In this document: positions 34,044 to 42,610 of the stretch, in pieces | How positions within the stretch are numbered: position 1 is the stretch's first letter | Layout of the letters: each line of letters begins with the position of its first letter | Translations under genes and position numbers: made by a program | Notes under the pieces: model-generated | The model's database searches: none | What the model saw: only the letters and a program-made list of their open reading frames with translations | What the model was told of the DNA's origin: nothing | DNA from: Candidatus Aenigmatarchaeota archaeon | Lineage (GTDB): Archaea > Aenigmatarchaeota > Aenigmatarchaeia > QMZP01 > JAFGSV01 | DNA length: 55,088 nucleotides | NCBI GenBank assembly: GCA_016931255.1 | Contig: JAFGFG010000001.1 | Span: 94,961 to 150,048, forward strand | Reading direction: 5' to 3'

Positions 34044-35801
34044 ATGGGAAAACCGGATATAGACCGCATAACTGAGGAAGAGAGAAGTTCCTCAATGAAC
34101 TACTCCCTGATGGATTCCCTTTTCTCCTCAGCGGGGCTGACGCTGACAACCACGATGTTCTCGGCATTCGCAGTGGCAATCGGCGCAGACAACATATTCA
34201 TTGGACTTCTCGCATCCATACCCCTCATATTCTGGACCGTAATGCAGATACCTGCGTACAAGCTTGTGGATTTCAGGTTCCCGAGGAAGCTGATAACTAT
34301 ATCCGCTCTCGGGATTTCCAGGCTCATGGTCGTGCCCATAATATTCATACCGTTCATGCCGGCTGACAGCAGGCTCATGACATTTCTCGTCCTGGTCACA
34401 TTATCATCGCTGTTTGGAGCAATAGCAGGACCTTCGTGGTCATCGTGGATGGGCGACCTCGTGCCGTCAAGGATACGGGGAAAATACTTCAGCAAGAGGC
34501 TCAGGCTGGCATCGCTCTTCTCGATAATGGGTCTCATACTGGCGACAGGCGTCCTGGCATTCTCAGCTGACAGCAGCCTTACCGGATTCCAGATAATATT
34601 CAGCGTTGGCCTTGCGGCTGGAATGATAGCCCTCTTCTTCATAGCGAGAATGAAAGACCCGGGATTTTCAAGGAGTCCGGATTTCGACGATTATTCAGGA
34701 ACTGCGAAGAGGTTCAGAAAGTTCATACTGATGTTCTTCATCTGGCACTTCGGTGTCACGCTTTCCGCGCCGTTCTATGTGGTGAGGCTTCTCAGCGACC
34801 TCAATGCCGCATACTTCTGGGTTCCTGTACAGGTCATAACAGCGAGCGCAGCCATGGTATTCTTCCAGACAGCATGGGGAAAGTACGCTGACAAGTTCGG
34901 AAGCCGTGTGATAATGCTGATAGGAGCTGTATCGGCGTCATTCTATCCGTTCGTGTGGCTGTTCGTCCAGAACCCGTATCAAATGCTTCCCACTGAGATA
35001 CTGAGCGGATTCGCGTGGGGTGGCTTCAACCTTGCATACTTCAATTACCTCCTTGAGATAAGCCCGGAAGGAAAAAGGCACAGGTACTCGGCATTCTTCT
35101 ACCTGACATTCGGTGTTGCAGGTGTCCTCGGACCGATTACCGGAGGGTTAATATCGGCATATTTCGCAGAGTCGTACCTGCTCTGGTTCACAGGGCTTGA
35201 GGTGACGTTCTTCATCTCCTGGATATTCAGACTGGCTGCTGCGATACTATTCATCAAATTCCTTGAAGAGCTCAATTTCAGGCCTGTTGTCAGCATGAGC
35301 TATGTGTTCGGCGAGATGGTGAGATACGGGCACAAGCGTGCTGTCTCGCGTGTTTACATGACAAGCAAGAAAGGCATCCGGGCTGCTGTGCTCACAGGAA
35401 AGGGCTTCAGGGTTGTTGGCAGGGAGCTCAACGGCATGATGAAGGATGTCCGCATAGGAGCCAAGCTCATGAATAAAATGGAAATAGAGCAGGGTGTGAA
35501 AATCGTCAGCAATATGGACAAGGCTCAGAAGATTCTCACGAAAACCCTGAAATCAATTCCTTCGAAGCTTGAAATAATTGAACGCGGGAAGGGCTCTGAT
35601 GAGGCAAAGCTCCTCAGACTCGATATGGATGCTGCAAAGAAAAGCCTTGACGGTGTCGGTGAAGCCATGTCAGGGATTGTGAGCAAGCCCGAAGATGCCA
35701 CGGACAACATACTCGAGAAGATGATAAGGGACACGGACAAGACCCTCGACCTGACAAGAAAGGTCAGGGAGCATGCGGACAGCGTAAAGAAGGAAATGTA
35801 A
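34044..35801 (+). CDS. MFS-type transporter with long C-terminal helical extension
   Basis: 585 residues. The first 420 or so give about 12 membrane helices with the MFS loop RIRGKYFSKRLRLASLF. The remaining 160 residues are soluble, charged and helical, rich in Lys/Met/Asp (KMEIEQGVKIVSNMDKAQ), a domain I do not recognise. Substrate unknown. TATA GTTTTTTAAGC centred 22 nt before the ATG. Confidence 0.78.
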   Translation: MGKPDIDRITEEERSSSMNYSLMDSLFSSAGLTLTTTMFSAFAVAIGADNIFIGLLASIPLIFWTVMQIPAYKLVDFRFPRKLITISALGISRLMVVPIIFIPFMPADSRLMTFLVLVTLSSLFGAIAGPSWSSWMGDLVPSRIRGKYFSKRLRLASLFSIMGLILATGVLAFSADSSLTGFQIIFSVGLAAGMIALFFIARMKDPGFSRSPDFDDYSGTAKRFRKFILMFFIWHFGVTLSAPFYVVRLLSDLNAAYFWVPVQVITASAAMVFFQTAWGKYADKFGSRVIMLIGAVSASFYPFVWLFVQNPYQMLPTEILSGFAWGGFNLAYFNYLLEISPEGKRHRYSAFFYLTFGVAGVLGPITGGLISAYFAESYLLWFTGLEVTFFISWIFRLAAAILFIKFLEELNFRPVVSMSYVFGEMVRYGHKRAVSRVYMTSKKGIRAAVLTGKGFRVVGRELNGMMKDVRIGAKLMNKMEIEQGVKIVSNMDKAQKILTKTLKSIPSKLEIIERGKGSDEAKLLRLDMDAAKKSLDGVGEAMSGIVSKPEDATDNILEKMIRDTDKTLDLTRKVREHADSVKKEM

Positions 35802-35828
35802 CCTTATTTAAATACACTGAAACAATAA

Positions 35829-35891
35829 CTCTGATATCAACCCGGAGATGAGTCGGCCAAACAGCCGTGTCGCAATCTGGGAAGAGGTGAT
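35829..35891 (+). promoter_or_regulatory. Structured leader of the eS6 gene
   Basis: A TATA box TTTAAATA at 35806-35813 implies a leader of about 60 nt. Within it CCC..AGAT (35841-35849) can pair with ATCTGGG (35875-35881), enclosing a hairpin CGGC-6 nt-GCCG (35854-35867). GAGGTGAT at 35884-35891 is a strong Shine-Dalgarno for the ATG at 35895. Possible autoregulatory site of the ribosomal protein. Confidence 0.5.
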
Positions 35892-35894
35892 AAA

Positions 35895-36320
35895 ATGGCA
35901 TTCAAATTGGTAATATCCGATCCGAAGACGAGGAAATCATACCAGAAGGAAGTCTCAGGTGAGGGATTGCTCGGCAAGAAAGTAGGCGAAAAATTCTCAG
36001 GCGCTGTTGCAGGGCTTGACGGATATGAGCTTCAGATAACCGGCGGTACGGACAAGGACGGTTTTCCCATGAGGAAGGACGTTGACGGAACCGGAAGGAA
36101 GAAGATTCTACTGTCAAAGAGCATTGGTTTTAAACCAAAGCTCGAAGGCCAGAGGAAGAGGAAATCCATCCGCGGCAACACCGTATCAGATGAGGTTGCC
36201 CAGATAAACACGAAGGTCATCAAGCAGGGCAAGGAGCCTATGGAGAAGATTTTCCGCGCCAAGGAAGAACCAAAAGAAGGCGCCGAAGCCGCAGAAAAGC
36301 CAGCTGAAGAAAGCAAATGA
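35895..36320 (+). CDS. rps6e: Ribosomal protein eS6
   Basis: 141 residues. Opens MAFKLVISDPKTRKSYQKE, with FSGAVAGLDGYELQITGGTDKDGFPM and the basic EGQRKRKSIRGNTVS, all eS6 hallmarks. The acidic C-terminal tail (EEPKEGAEAAEKPAEESK) is low in complexity. Part of the small ribosomal subunit in archaea and eukaryotes. Confidence 0.95.
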   Translation: MAFKLVISDPKTRKSYQKEVSGEGLLGKKVGEKFSGAVAGLDGYELQITGGTDKDGFPMRKDVDGTGRKKILLSKSIGFKPKLEGQRKRKSIRGNTVSDEVAQINTKVIKQGKEPMEKIFRAKEEPKEGAEAAEKPAEESK

Positions 36321-36324
36321 TGTT

Positions 36325-36873
36325 TCAGGGATTCAGCCAGCTTGCGAATTTTTCCAAGGCCTTTCTTCTGTGGGAGATTTCATTCTTTTCTTCTGCGCTC
36401 ATTTTAGCGAACGTCTTTCTCTTTCCGTCAGGAACGAATATCGGGTCGAAACCGAAGTCGCTTTCGCCGCTCGGTCTCCATGTTATCCTTCCCGGAACCT
36501 CTCCGGTGAAATGGAACAGCGAGCCTCTTCTGTCAGCATAAGTGACAACGCATACCGCCTTGGCCATGCGCTTCTTCCCGTATAGGCATTTGGTTATGCC
36601 CTTCCTGCCTATGGAATCGAGGAAATGCTTGACAAAGCTTCCGGGATATCCGTTGAGTCCTGTTACGTAAAGACCTGTGTCCTCCACGAACAGCGGCTTC
36701 CTAAGCTTTTCAAATGCCTTCCTGGCCTTGTGCGCCGAGACATTCAGAACATCCCTGTCCTGTATCTCCTCGAGCTCCATGAACTTCCGGACAGCCCTTA
36801 TGCCGTAGCTCGAAAGTATTTCAGATGCCTCCCTGAATTTTCCCGGATTACAGGTTACGAAGAGTACTTCCAT
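36325..36873 (-). CDS. XTP/dITP pyrophosphatase (HAM1/RdgB)
   Basis: 182 residues from ATG 36873. Hallmarks are VTCNPGKFREA at the start, PLFVEDTGLYV in the middle and ISHRRKALEKF at the end. Removes non-canonical purine nucleotides from the pool. The start follows the rhomboid stop by two bases (TGA-GC-ATG); an ATG at 36891 would overlap the rhomboid gene. Confidence 0.93.
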   Translation of the reverse strand: MEVLFVTCNPGKFREASEILSSYGIRAVRKFMELEEIQDRDVLNVSAHKARKAFEKLRKPLFVEDTGLYVTGLNGYPGSFVKHFLDSIGRKGITKCLYGKKRMAKAVCVVTYADRRGSLFHFTGEVPGRITWRPSGESDFGFDPIFVPDGKRKTFAKMSAEEKNEISHRRKALEKFASWLNP

Positions 36874-36875
36874 GC

Positions 36876-37502
36876 TCACCAGCTTTCCCATATGAACTCA
36901 ACGCTGTTTTCAGAAGAGCCACCCCTGCTGCGCTTCTGCCAGAAAAACATCAGTGCCAGGCTGACGAGTATCCCGCCAAGGTGCCCGAAGTTGGCAATGC
37001 CCGGCTGGAGCCCGAAAAGTCCTGAGAAGAACTCAAAGAACACGAAAAACACCACAAGTATGGCTGCGGGGACAGGTATACCGGGAAAGACCCATACAGT
37101 GTTTTTCGGGAACCTGTAAGCATATGCCGCAAGAATTCCGAATACAGCACCGCTTGCGCCCAGCATCGGTATGTCCGATATGCCTGTGAGAGCCATGTGG
37201 AGGAAGCTCGAACCGAGACCCGACAGGATGTAGAGGGTGATGTACTTCCTCTCACCGAGGACGCGCTCCATGACGCCGCCGAATATGAAGAGGCCGAGCA
37301 TGTTAAGGCCTATATGCGAAATAGAACCGTGTGCAAACATGTAGGTGAAGAACTGCCAGTAGTATCCGCTGACAGCGAGGGACGGCGTGAGCGCGACGAG
37401 CTCGCTGAATCCATCGATTGAAAGCTGAAGGATGAAAACTATAAAATTCGCTGCAATAAGGCCGATTGTTATTCTCGTGTATCCGTGCAGGCTTCCAGTC
37501 AT
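36876..37502 (-). CDS. Rhomboid-family intramembrane serine protease
   Basis: 208 residues, six membrane helices. The catalytic serine is S117 in GASGAVFG and the catalytic histidine H174 in FGHLGG; H63 and N67 (ISHIGLNMLG) help form the oxyanion site. Cleaves membrane-protein helices. Promoter region shared with the divergent RDD gene (TTAATAAATATAAC). Confidence 0.92.
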   Translation of the reverse strand: MTGSLHGYTRITIGLIAANFIVFILQLSIDGFSELVALTPSLAVSGYYWQFFTYMFAHGSISHIGLNMLGLFIFGGVMERVLGERKYITLYILSGLGSSFLHMALTGISDIPMLGASGAVFGILAAYAYRFPKNTVWVFPGIPVPAAILVVFFVFFEFFSGLFGLQPGIANFGHLGGILVSLALMFFWQKRSRGGSSENSVEFIWESW

Positions 37503-37561
37503 GTCATCACAGTCTTGTTATATTTATTAACAGAAACCCAATTTAAAACTGGAGGTGTTTT

Positions 37562-38011
37562 ATGGTCAAAAACAATGCTGATGTAATAAACAGGATCGTA
37601 GCCGTTGTGATAGACAGCGTAATACTGGCTGTTGTCATGTTCGTTCTCTCGTTGCCGCTGGGCGCACAGGCAATGATGATGAGCGCATTTGACGTCACGA
37701 ATCCATTGGCAGCGACCCAGATGGCAGCATCATCGATGCTTCTCTCGATACTCTCTCTTCTGATAGGTCTCGGGTATTTCGTATACTTCGAGGGAACAAC
37801 CGGACAGACAATCGGAAAGAAGATTGTCAACATAAAGGTTGTGAGAGAGGATGGAAAGCCGATGACATACATGGACGCTCTTCTCAGGACAATACTGAGG
37901 GTAGTGGACGGAATCGCTCTCTACCTTATCGGCCTGATTGTAGTGCTTTCAAGCGAGAAGAACCAGAGAATAGGCGACATGGCTGCCAAGACCATTGTAG
38001 TGAAGGCTTAG
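37562..38011 (+). CDS. RDD-family membrane protein
   Basis: 149 residues, three membrane helices, with the RDD motif N-terminal (VINRIVAVVIDSVILAVV) and the conserved GQTIGKKIVNIKVVREDG and GDMAAKTIVV. Members are proposed to be small transporters or membrane regulators; function here unknown. GGAGGTG at 37549-37555 is a strong Shine-Dalgarno. Confidence 0.88.
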   Translation: MVKNNADVINRIVAVVIDSVILAVVMFVLSLPLGAQAMMMSAFDVTNPLAATQMAASSMLLSILSLLIGLGYFVYFEGTTGQTIGKKIVNIKVVREDGKPMTYMDALLRTILRVVDGIALYLIGLIVVLSSEKNQRIGDMAAKTIVVKA

Positions 38012-38051
38012 GCCTTCCACTTTTTTATTTTACTTTTGCTTATTATTTATC

Positions 38052-38303
38052 ATGGCTCTCGAGATAGTGGAGATTCTGAAATGGGCTGCAGTTATTTTCG
38101 TTGCAGGCTTCATAGGATATTTCGGTAAGTACCTTAGCAAGCTTGTTCTGGCCAGAGTACATAAAAGCGGCCCTGAGGGAGCTAAAAGTACTTCTGAAAA
38201 GCCTGCGAAAACCAGGGAAGAAATTGAATACATCCTTGAGAAGAAACGGATGAAAATCGAAAAGAAACGGGCAAAGTCTTTGAAGAAAGCCAAGTCTAAT
38301 TGA
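38052..38303 (+). CDS. Small membrane-anchored basic protein
   Basis: 83 residues: one membrane helix (residues 9-25) and a long lysine-rich cytoplasmic tail likely forming a helix (EYILEKKRMKIEKKRAKS). No family recognised. TATA TTTTTATTTTAC 26 nt upstream. Overlaps the convergent tspO stop by 8 nt. Confidence 0.62.
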   Translation: MALEIVEILKWAAVIFVAGFIGYFGKYLSKLVLARVHKSGPEGAKSTSEKPAKTREEIEYILEKKRMKIEKKRAKSLKKAKSN

Positions 38304-38772
38304 GCAGCCACAATGAAAGGTTAAGCAGTGCTGCGAAGCTCACCCATGCTATATACGGCATCAGCAGGTAGCCCGACCTCCGGTCGACATTCCAGAACAG
38401 GCGGATGGTGTATGCGATGAATATCCACAGAATGATTATCTCCACGAATGCTGCCGCAAGATTCTTTGCGCCGAAGAACAGTACAGACCAGAGTATGTTC
38501 AGTACAAGCTGTGCAGTGAAGACCTTGAGGCACCTGTTGCATTCACGGCTGAATTTCTCCTTCTCCCATACAAAATAGAAGGATACGCCCATCATTATGA
38601 AGAGCGTTGTCCATACAGGAGCAAACACCCAGTTCGGCGGCACGAAAGAAGGCTTTACAAGAGTTGCATACCACGTGGTTATGTTTGGCGTCGTAAAGAT
38701 GGAACCGATTACACCAGCGACATTGCAGACTATGACCGAGAACAAAAGCTTGGACCAGCTTTCAACCTTCAT
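38296..38772 (-). CDS. tspO: TspO/MBR family membrane protein
   Basis: 158 residues, five membrane helices. The family signature WYATLVKPSFVPPNWVFAPVW followed by TTLFIMMGVS is complete, and the helix LNILWSVLFFG and VSFAALLNLSLWLLN end match TspO. Binds porphyrins or similar ligands; role in archaea uncertain. Confidence 0.92.
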   Translation of the reverse strand: MKVESWSKLLFSVIVCNVAGVIGSIFTTPNITTWYATLVKPSFVPPNWVFAPVWTTLFIMMGVSFYFVWEKEKFSRECNRCLKVFTAQLVLNILWSVLFFGAKNLAAAFVEIIILWIFIAYTIRLFWNVDRRSGYLLMPYIAWVSFAALLNLSLWLLN

Positions 38773-38807
38773 GTTAATTATTTCTGGAATGCTTACTAAA
38801 ATAATTT

Positions 38808-39491
38808 ATGACAGCGGAGGAAATACTAGAGAAACTGGAATCCATGCGCAATGAGAAGAACATCGAAGGCATGAGACGGTTCGGAATAAGCGGTACCAGA
38901 ATGCTGGGAATTTCAGTCTACGAGCTGAGGAAGATAGCAAAAGAAACGGGAAGGGACCACATGCTTGCGCTGAACCTTTGGGAATCCGGGATACACGAAG
39001 CTAGGATGCTGGCAGTCTTCATGGACGAGCCCGCAAAAGTCACAGAAAGCCAGATGGAAAAATGGGCAAAGGATTTTGATTCATGGGACATATGCGACCA
39101 GGCATGCACGGACCTCTTCGACAGGACGCCGTTAAGATGGAAGAAAACACGGGAATGGTCATCAAGAAAGGAAGAGTTTGTCAAACGCGCGGCATTCGCG
39201 CTCATGGCAGGACTCGCAGTGCACGACAAGGATGCGAAAGACGCTGATTTCGAGAGCCTGCTGCCGCTGATAAAAAGGGGGGCGGATGACGAACGCAATT
39301 TCGTGAGAAAGGCTGTCAACTGGGCCCTGCGGAATATAGGCAAAAGAAATGTGTATCTCAATGGCAAAGCCATAAATGTGTGCAGGGAAATAATTAACAT
39401 AGACTCGCCTGCAGCCAGATGGATAGCAAAGGATGCGCTGCGCGAGCTGGGCAGCGAAAAGGTAAAGGAAAGGATTTTGGTGGGTAAATGA
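38808..39491 (+). CDS. DNA alkylation repair protein, AlkD-like
   Basis: 227 residues of HEAT-like helices. The motifs GVSV-like LGISVYELRKIAKE, LWESGIHEARMLAVFM and DSWDICDQACTDLF with FVKRAAFALMAGLAV match the AlkD/DNA_alkylation family, which removes bulky alkylated bases. Overlaps the next gene by 4 nt. Confidence 0.88.
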   Translation: MTAEEILEKLESMRNEKNIEGMRRFGISGTRMLGISVYELRKIAKETGRDHMLALNLWESGIHEARMLAVFMDEPAKVTESQMEKWAKDFDSWDICDQACTDLFDRTPLRWKKTREWSSRKEEFVKRAAFALMAGLAVHDKDAKDADFESLLPLIKRGADDERNFVRKAVNWALRNIGKRNVYLNGKAINVCREIINIDSPAARWIAKDALRELGSEKVKERILVGK

Positions 39492-40060
39492 AAATGAGAC
39501 TGGATAAAGATACTACAGGCATGGTGGGCCTTCTTGCAGGCGCTGTGCCCATGGCATCCATATTCATAGCGATTTCAGTCTCTCCATGGTTCTCTTTCAC
39601 CAACAGCTTTCTCAGCGACCTCGGAGGGAATGTGCTTTCAGCTGTTGTTTTCAACACAGGCCTCATGGCCGGTGGAATTCTGGGCACGATTTTCGCATGG
39701 GGTTTGTACACGAATAAAATTTACAGGAATGAAATAGGTCTGAAATCATTCATGCTGGCGACAGTATCGCTTTTCTTCGTCGGGGCGTTTCCTCTCACAA
39801 CAGGATGGTGGCATACAGCCCCTTCGGTGGCGTTCTTTCTGTGCTCCACTCTCGCAATGATACTTATAGGCTGGACTGAAAGAAAGGGAAAGCGCTTCCC
39901 GTGGTTCATATTCATACTGGGAATTGTTTCACTGGCTGTGGCTCCGCTTTACGGAATACCCAGACCAATAGGATTCAATGCAATAACAGAACTTGTGACA
40001 TCTCTTGCAATGGCAGCATTCGTCCTCATGACATCGCTGAAGCTTCTCACAGAGCCTTAG
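39488..40060 (+). CDS. DUF998-family membrane protein
   Basis: 190 residues, six membrane helices. The SPWFSFTNSFLSDLGGN segment is the DUF998 hallmark. Function unknown. ATGA overlap with the AlkD-like gene indicates co-transcription. Confidence 0.82.
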   Translation: MKMRLDKDTTGMVGLLAGAVPMASIFIAISVSPWFSFTNSFLSDLGGNVLSAVVFNTGLMAGGILGTIFAWGLYTNKIYRNEIGLKSFMLATVSLFFVGAFPLTTGWWHTAPSVAFFLCSTLAMILIGWTERKGKRFPWFIFILGIVSLAVAPLYGIPRPIGFNAITELVTSLAMAAFVLMTSLKLLTEP

Positions 40061-40075
40061 CTTTATCCGTAAATG

Positions 40076-40645
40076 CTAGAAATATATGACTTTGTCTTCG
40101 AATGCAGACAGGCTCTTACACTCCGGCCTGATTGACATTGTTGGTTCCCTCTGGGTGTTTTCCTTGTACAGCATGTACATCTTCTCCCTAAACTCGTCTG
40201 CACTGGCCAGCTTATCAATATGGTCTCCAAAAATTCGCTTTCCCTCTATTTCATGACGGGGAACGATTTTGCAATGACGCTCGAGTGTGTGGCCAAGCGC
40301 TACTGAACCTTCAACATCAATCCTTAACCAATCTCCATTCGCACGATTTTGCAATTGTTTCAATTCCTCTGTAACATCTTTCTGAATATCATAAACACCA
40401 AGGTCGTCAACAAAAATTCCATTCTCAAACGGTATGATTGTCTTCTCGCCCTTGAACTTGGTTAAGCCAAAGAGATTTCCGTTATGATAGACAAGTATCC
40501 CCTTCGAATAATACTCATTGCCCTTCTCCACTACATTGGAAAAATACGTTTCAAGATGGTAGCATTTATTGTTGCATGGAAATATTGACGTGTAAAAACT
40601 GTCATTATCAGCTGTAGCCTGAACTATTGCTATTTTGTATTTCAT
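40076..40645 (-). CDS. Hypothetical protein
   Basis: 189 residues, soluble, two cysteines early (FPCNNKC). No family recognised. ATG 40645 has a minus-strand TATA CTTTAAAAATTT about 24 nt upstream; a GTG six bases earlier is possible. Codon use is a little more AT-rich than neighbours. Confidence 0.65.
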   Translation of the reverse strand: MKYKIAIVQATADNDSFYTSIFPCNNKCYHLETYFSNVVEKGNEYYSKGILVYHNGNLFGLTKFKGEKTIIPFENGIFVDDLGVYDIQKDVTEELKQLQNRANGDWLRIDVEGSVALGHTLERHCKIVPRHEIEGKRIFGDHIDKLASADEFREKMYMLYKENTQREPTMSIRPECKSLSAFEDKVIYF

Positions 40646-40669
40646 CAGCACATAATGATGAAAAAATTT

Positions 40670-41287
40670 TTAAAGGGGTTTATTGTATTCACAAACCTTC
40701 CGGAGTCCGCATTCACGGCAGTTCGGATTCCTCGGGAAGCATACCTGTTGTCCGTACCTGACCATGAGTAGATTGATTTCCTTCCAGTACTTCTTCGGTA
40801 CAGCCTTCTTCAGAGCGGGCTCTGTCTCTTCGGGTGTCCTTGTCTTCACCAGGCCTAGCCTGTTTGAAATCCTGTGAACGTGTGTGTCCACGGGAAGCGC
40901 ATCGTCATCGAATCCATAAACCTGAACGCAGCCGGATGTCTTGGGCCCGACTCCTTCCAGAGACATCATCTTCTCGCGGTCGCGGGGAACCTTCCCGTCA
41001 AACCTTTCAATAAGGTCTCTGGATATCCTTTGTATACGGGCAGCTTTCACCCTGTAGAATCCGGCAGGTCTTATCAGATTCTCTACTTCTTCAGTGGACG
41101 CTTCCGCCAGCTTCTCAGGAGTATCATACCTTGCAAAGAGCGCCTCGCTTGCTTTCGCTGTATTCCTGTCCTTCGTCCTCTGGGAGAGTACAGTTGATAT
41201 CAGCACACGAAACGGGTCCTCGTTCCATACGATGGCCTTCCCTCCGACCTTCTTCCGCATCTCTTTGACTATGAAGCCTATGTCCAT
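40670..41287 (-). CDS. nth: Endonuclease III (base excision DNA glycosylase)
   Basis: 205 residues. The helix-hairpin-helix LEGVGPKTSGCVQVYGF includes the catalytic lysine, VDTHVHR the catalytic aspartate, and the C-terminal cluster loop CFPRNPNCRECGLRKVC ligates [4Fe-4S]. Removes oxidised pyrimidines. Confidence 0.94.
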   Translation of the reverse strand: MDIGFIVKEMRKKVGGKAIVWNEDPFRVLISTVLSQRTKDRNTAKASEALFARYDTPEKLAEASTEEVENLIRPAGFYRVKAARIQRISRDLIERFDGKVPRDREKMMSLEGVGPKTSGCVQVYGFDDDALPVDTHVHRISNRLGLVKTRTPEETEPALKKAVPKKYWKEINLLMVRYGQQVCFPRNPNCRECGLRKVCEYNKPL

Positions 41288-41341
41288 GAGAATCCTTCAC
41301 AAAGAATGTTAAATCTTTTATTCATGTACAAAATAAATAGA

Positions 41342-42124
41342 ATGATATTCGAGATTGCGCTCATGACCGGACTGTCAATAGCACTCATGGCATTCTTCGC
41401 TGAGTATGCTGACTCGTCGCTGGGAATGGGATACGGCACTTCACTGACACCCATTCTGCTTCTGATGGGATTCGAGCCGCTTCAGGTGGTGCCGTCAGTG
41501 CTTGTTTCCGAGCTTGTAACAGGCATACTTGCAGGCATAATGCACCATAAAGCAGGAAATGTCAGCTTCGGTCGGGAAAAGGGGAAAATCAGCAGGGACA
41601 CGACTATAATGGCTGTCATAGCAGCGTGCAGCATAGTCGGAACCGTGGCAGCCGTGGTCATGGCGGTGAGCCTTCCCCCCATTTACGTGAAGCTGTACAT
41701 AGGCATTCTCATGACTTCAATGGGCGCGTTCATACTGATTACATCCAGGAAAATATTTCCATTCTCATGGACAAAGATAACTGCAATCGGAATGACGGCA
41801 TCATTCAATAAGGGCATAAGCGGTGGAGGATACGGGCCGCTGGTAACAGGGGGGCAGATGATTTCAGGAGTGAAAAGCAGGAACGCTGTCGGAATAACAT
41901 CGCTCGCTGAAGGGCTGACATGCGCAGTCGGTATAGCTGCATACATAGCATGGGCGGCCCTTGTTGACTGGACGCTCGTCCCGTACCTGACCGCAGGTGC
42001 CGTGCTTTCGGTCCCCCTGTCAGCGAAGACAGTAAAGAAGATAAATCATGGCACGCTTAGGGTACTGATAGGCGTAGCTACGCTCATCCTGGGTGCTTTC
42101 ACCATTGTAAAGATTTTCATGTAA
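41342..42124 (+). CDS. TauE/SafE-family membrane transporter
   Basis: 260 residues with about eight helices in two similar halves; GMGYGTSLTPILLLMGF in the first and GISGGGYGPLVTGGQMISG in the second are the TauE/SafE repeats. Moves sulfite, sulfonates or other anions. I take ATG 41342, about 27 nt after an AT-rich TATA-like stretch; ATGs at 41306 and 41324 are alternatives. Confidence 0.86.
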   Translation: MIFEIALMTGLSIALMAFFAEYADSSLGMGYGTSLTPILLLMGFEPLQVVPSVLVSELVTGILAGIMHHKAGNVSFGREKGKISRDTTIMAVIAACSIVGTVAAVVMAVSLPPIYVKLYIGILMTSMGAFILITSRKIFPFSWTKITAIGMTASFNKGISGGGYGPLVTGGQMISGVKSRNAVGITSLAEGLTCAVGIAAYIAWAALVDWTLVPYLTAGAVLSVPLSAKTVKKINHGTLRVLIGVATLILGAFTIVKIFM

Positions 42125-42205
42125 TTCTGGAAGAATGAAGACATTGAAAGGCACGGCCTCCAGATAATGGCTCTGAAATAAAAGATTTTCCATGTAATAG
42201 TAGGA

Positions 42206-42610
42206 ATGAGAAAAATCTTCCTGTCATTCAGGTACACGGGCGAAAGCCACGAAGAGATGTCCGAGGTCATAGGTAACGCCGCTGAAAGCCTTAGATACGC
42301 CGGTCATGATGTCTTCTCGTCGCTGGAGCATGAGGACTACTTCATCAGGAGCGGATTCGACAGGCAGAGGGTAATGGACTACTGCCTTGAGAACATGCGC
42401 GGCCGGGATACATTCCTTCCTATTGTAAGAAGCGGAAAGAAGAGCATCGGCATGAATGACGAATCCGATGAGGCGCTTAAAATGGGAATGAGCTACATAA
42501 CCGCAATAAAGAGCGGCATATGGATGCCAAGGTTCGTGGAGAATGCCGGCAGTGTAATAGAATACGACGAGTATGACGAGCTTTACGACAGGCTGAGAAG
42601 GCTGGAATGA
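42206..42610 (+). CDS. Nucleoside deoxyribosyltransferase-like / TIR-like small protein
   Basis: 134 residues. It starts MRKIFLSFRYTGES, as TIR and 2-deoxyribosyltransferase-like folds do, then GHDVFSSLEHEDYF, and KSIGMNDESDEALKMGM has the S-x-GM-x-x-E...A...G pattern that holds the catalytic glutamate in deoxyribosyltransferases. It may act on nucleotides or NAD-like ligands. No partner gene is evident. Family placement is by motif only. Confidence 0.6.
   Translation: MRKIFLSFRYTGESHEEMSEVIGNAAESLRYAGHDVFSSLEHEDYFIRSGFDRQRVMDYCLENMRGRDTFLPIVRSGKKSIGMNDESDEALKMGMSYITAIKSGIWMPRFVENAGSVIEYDEYDELYDRLRRLE

Noticed and set aside
35841-35891. C/D-box small RNA before eS6
   Set aside because: A C-box-like GAGATGA is present but no matching D box (CTGA) at the right distance, so a leader hairpin is the better reading.
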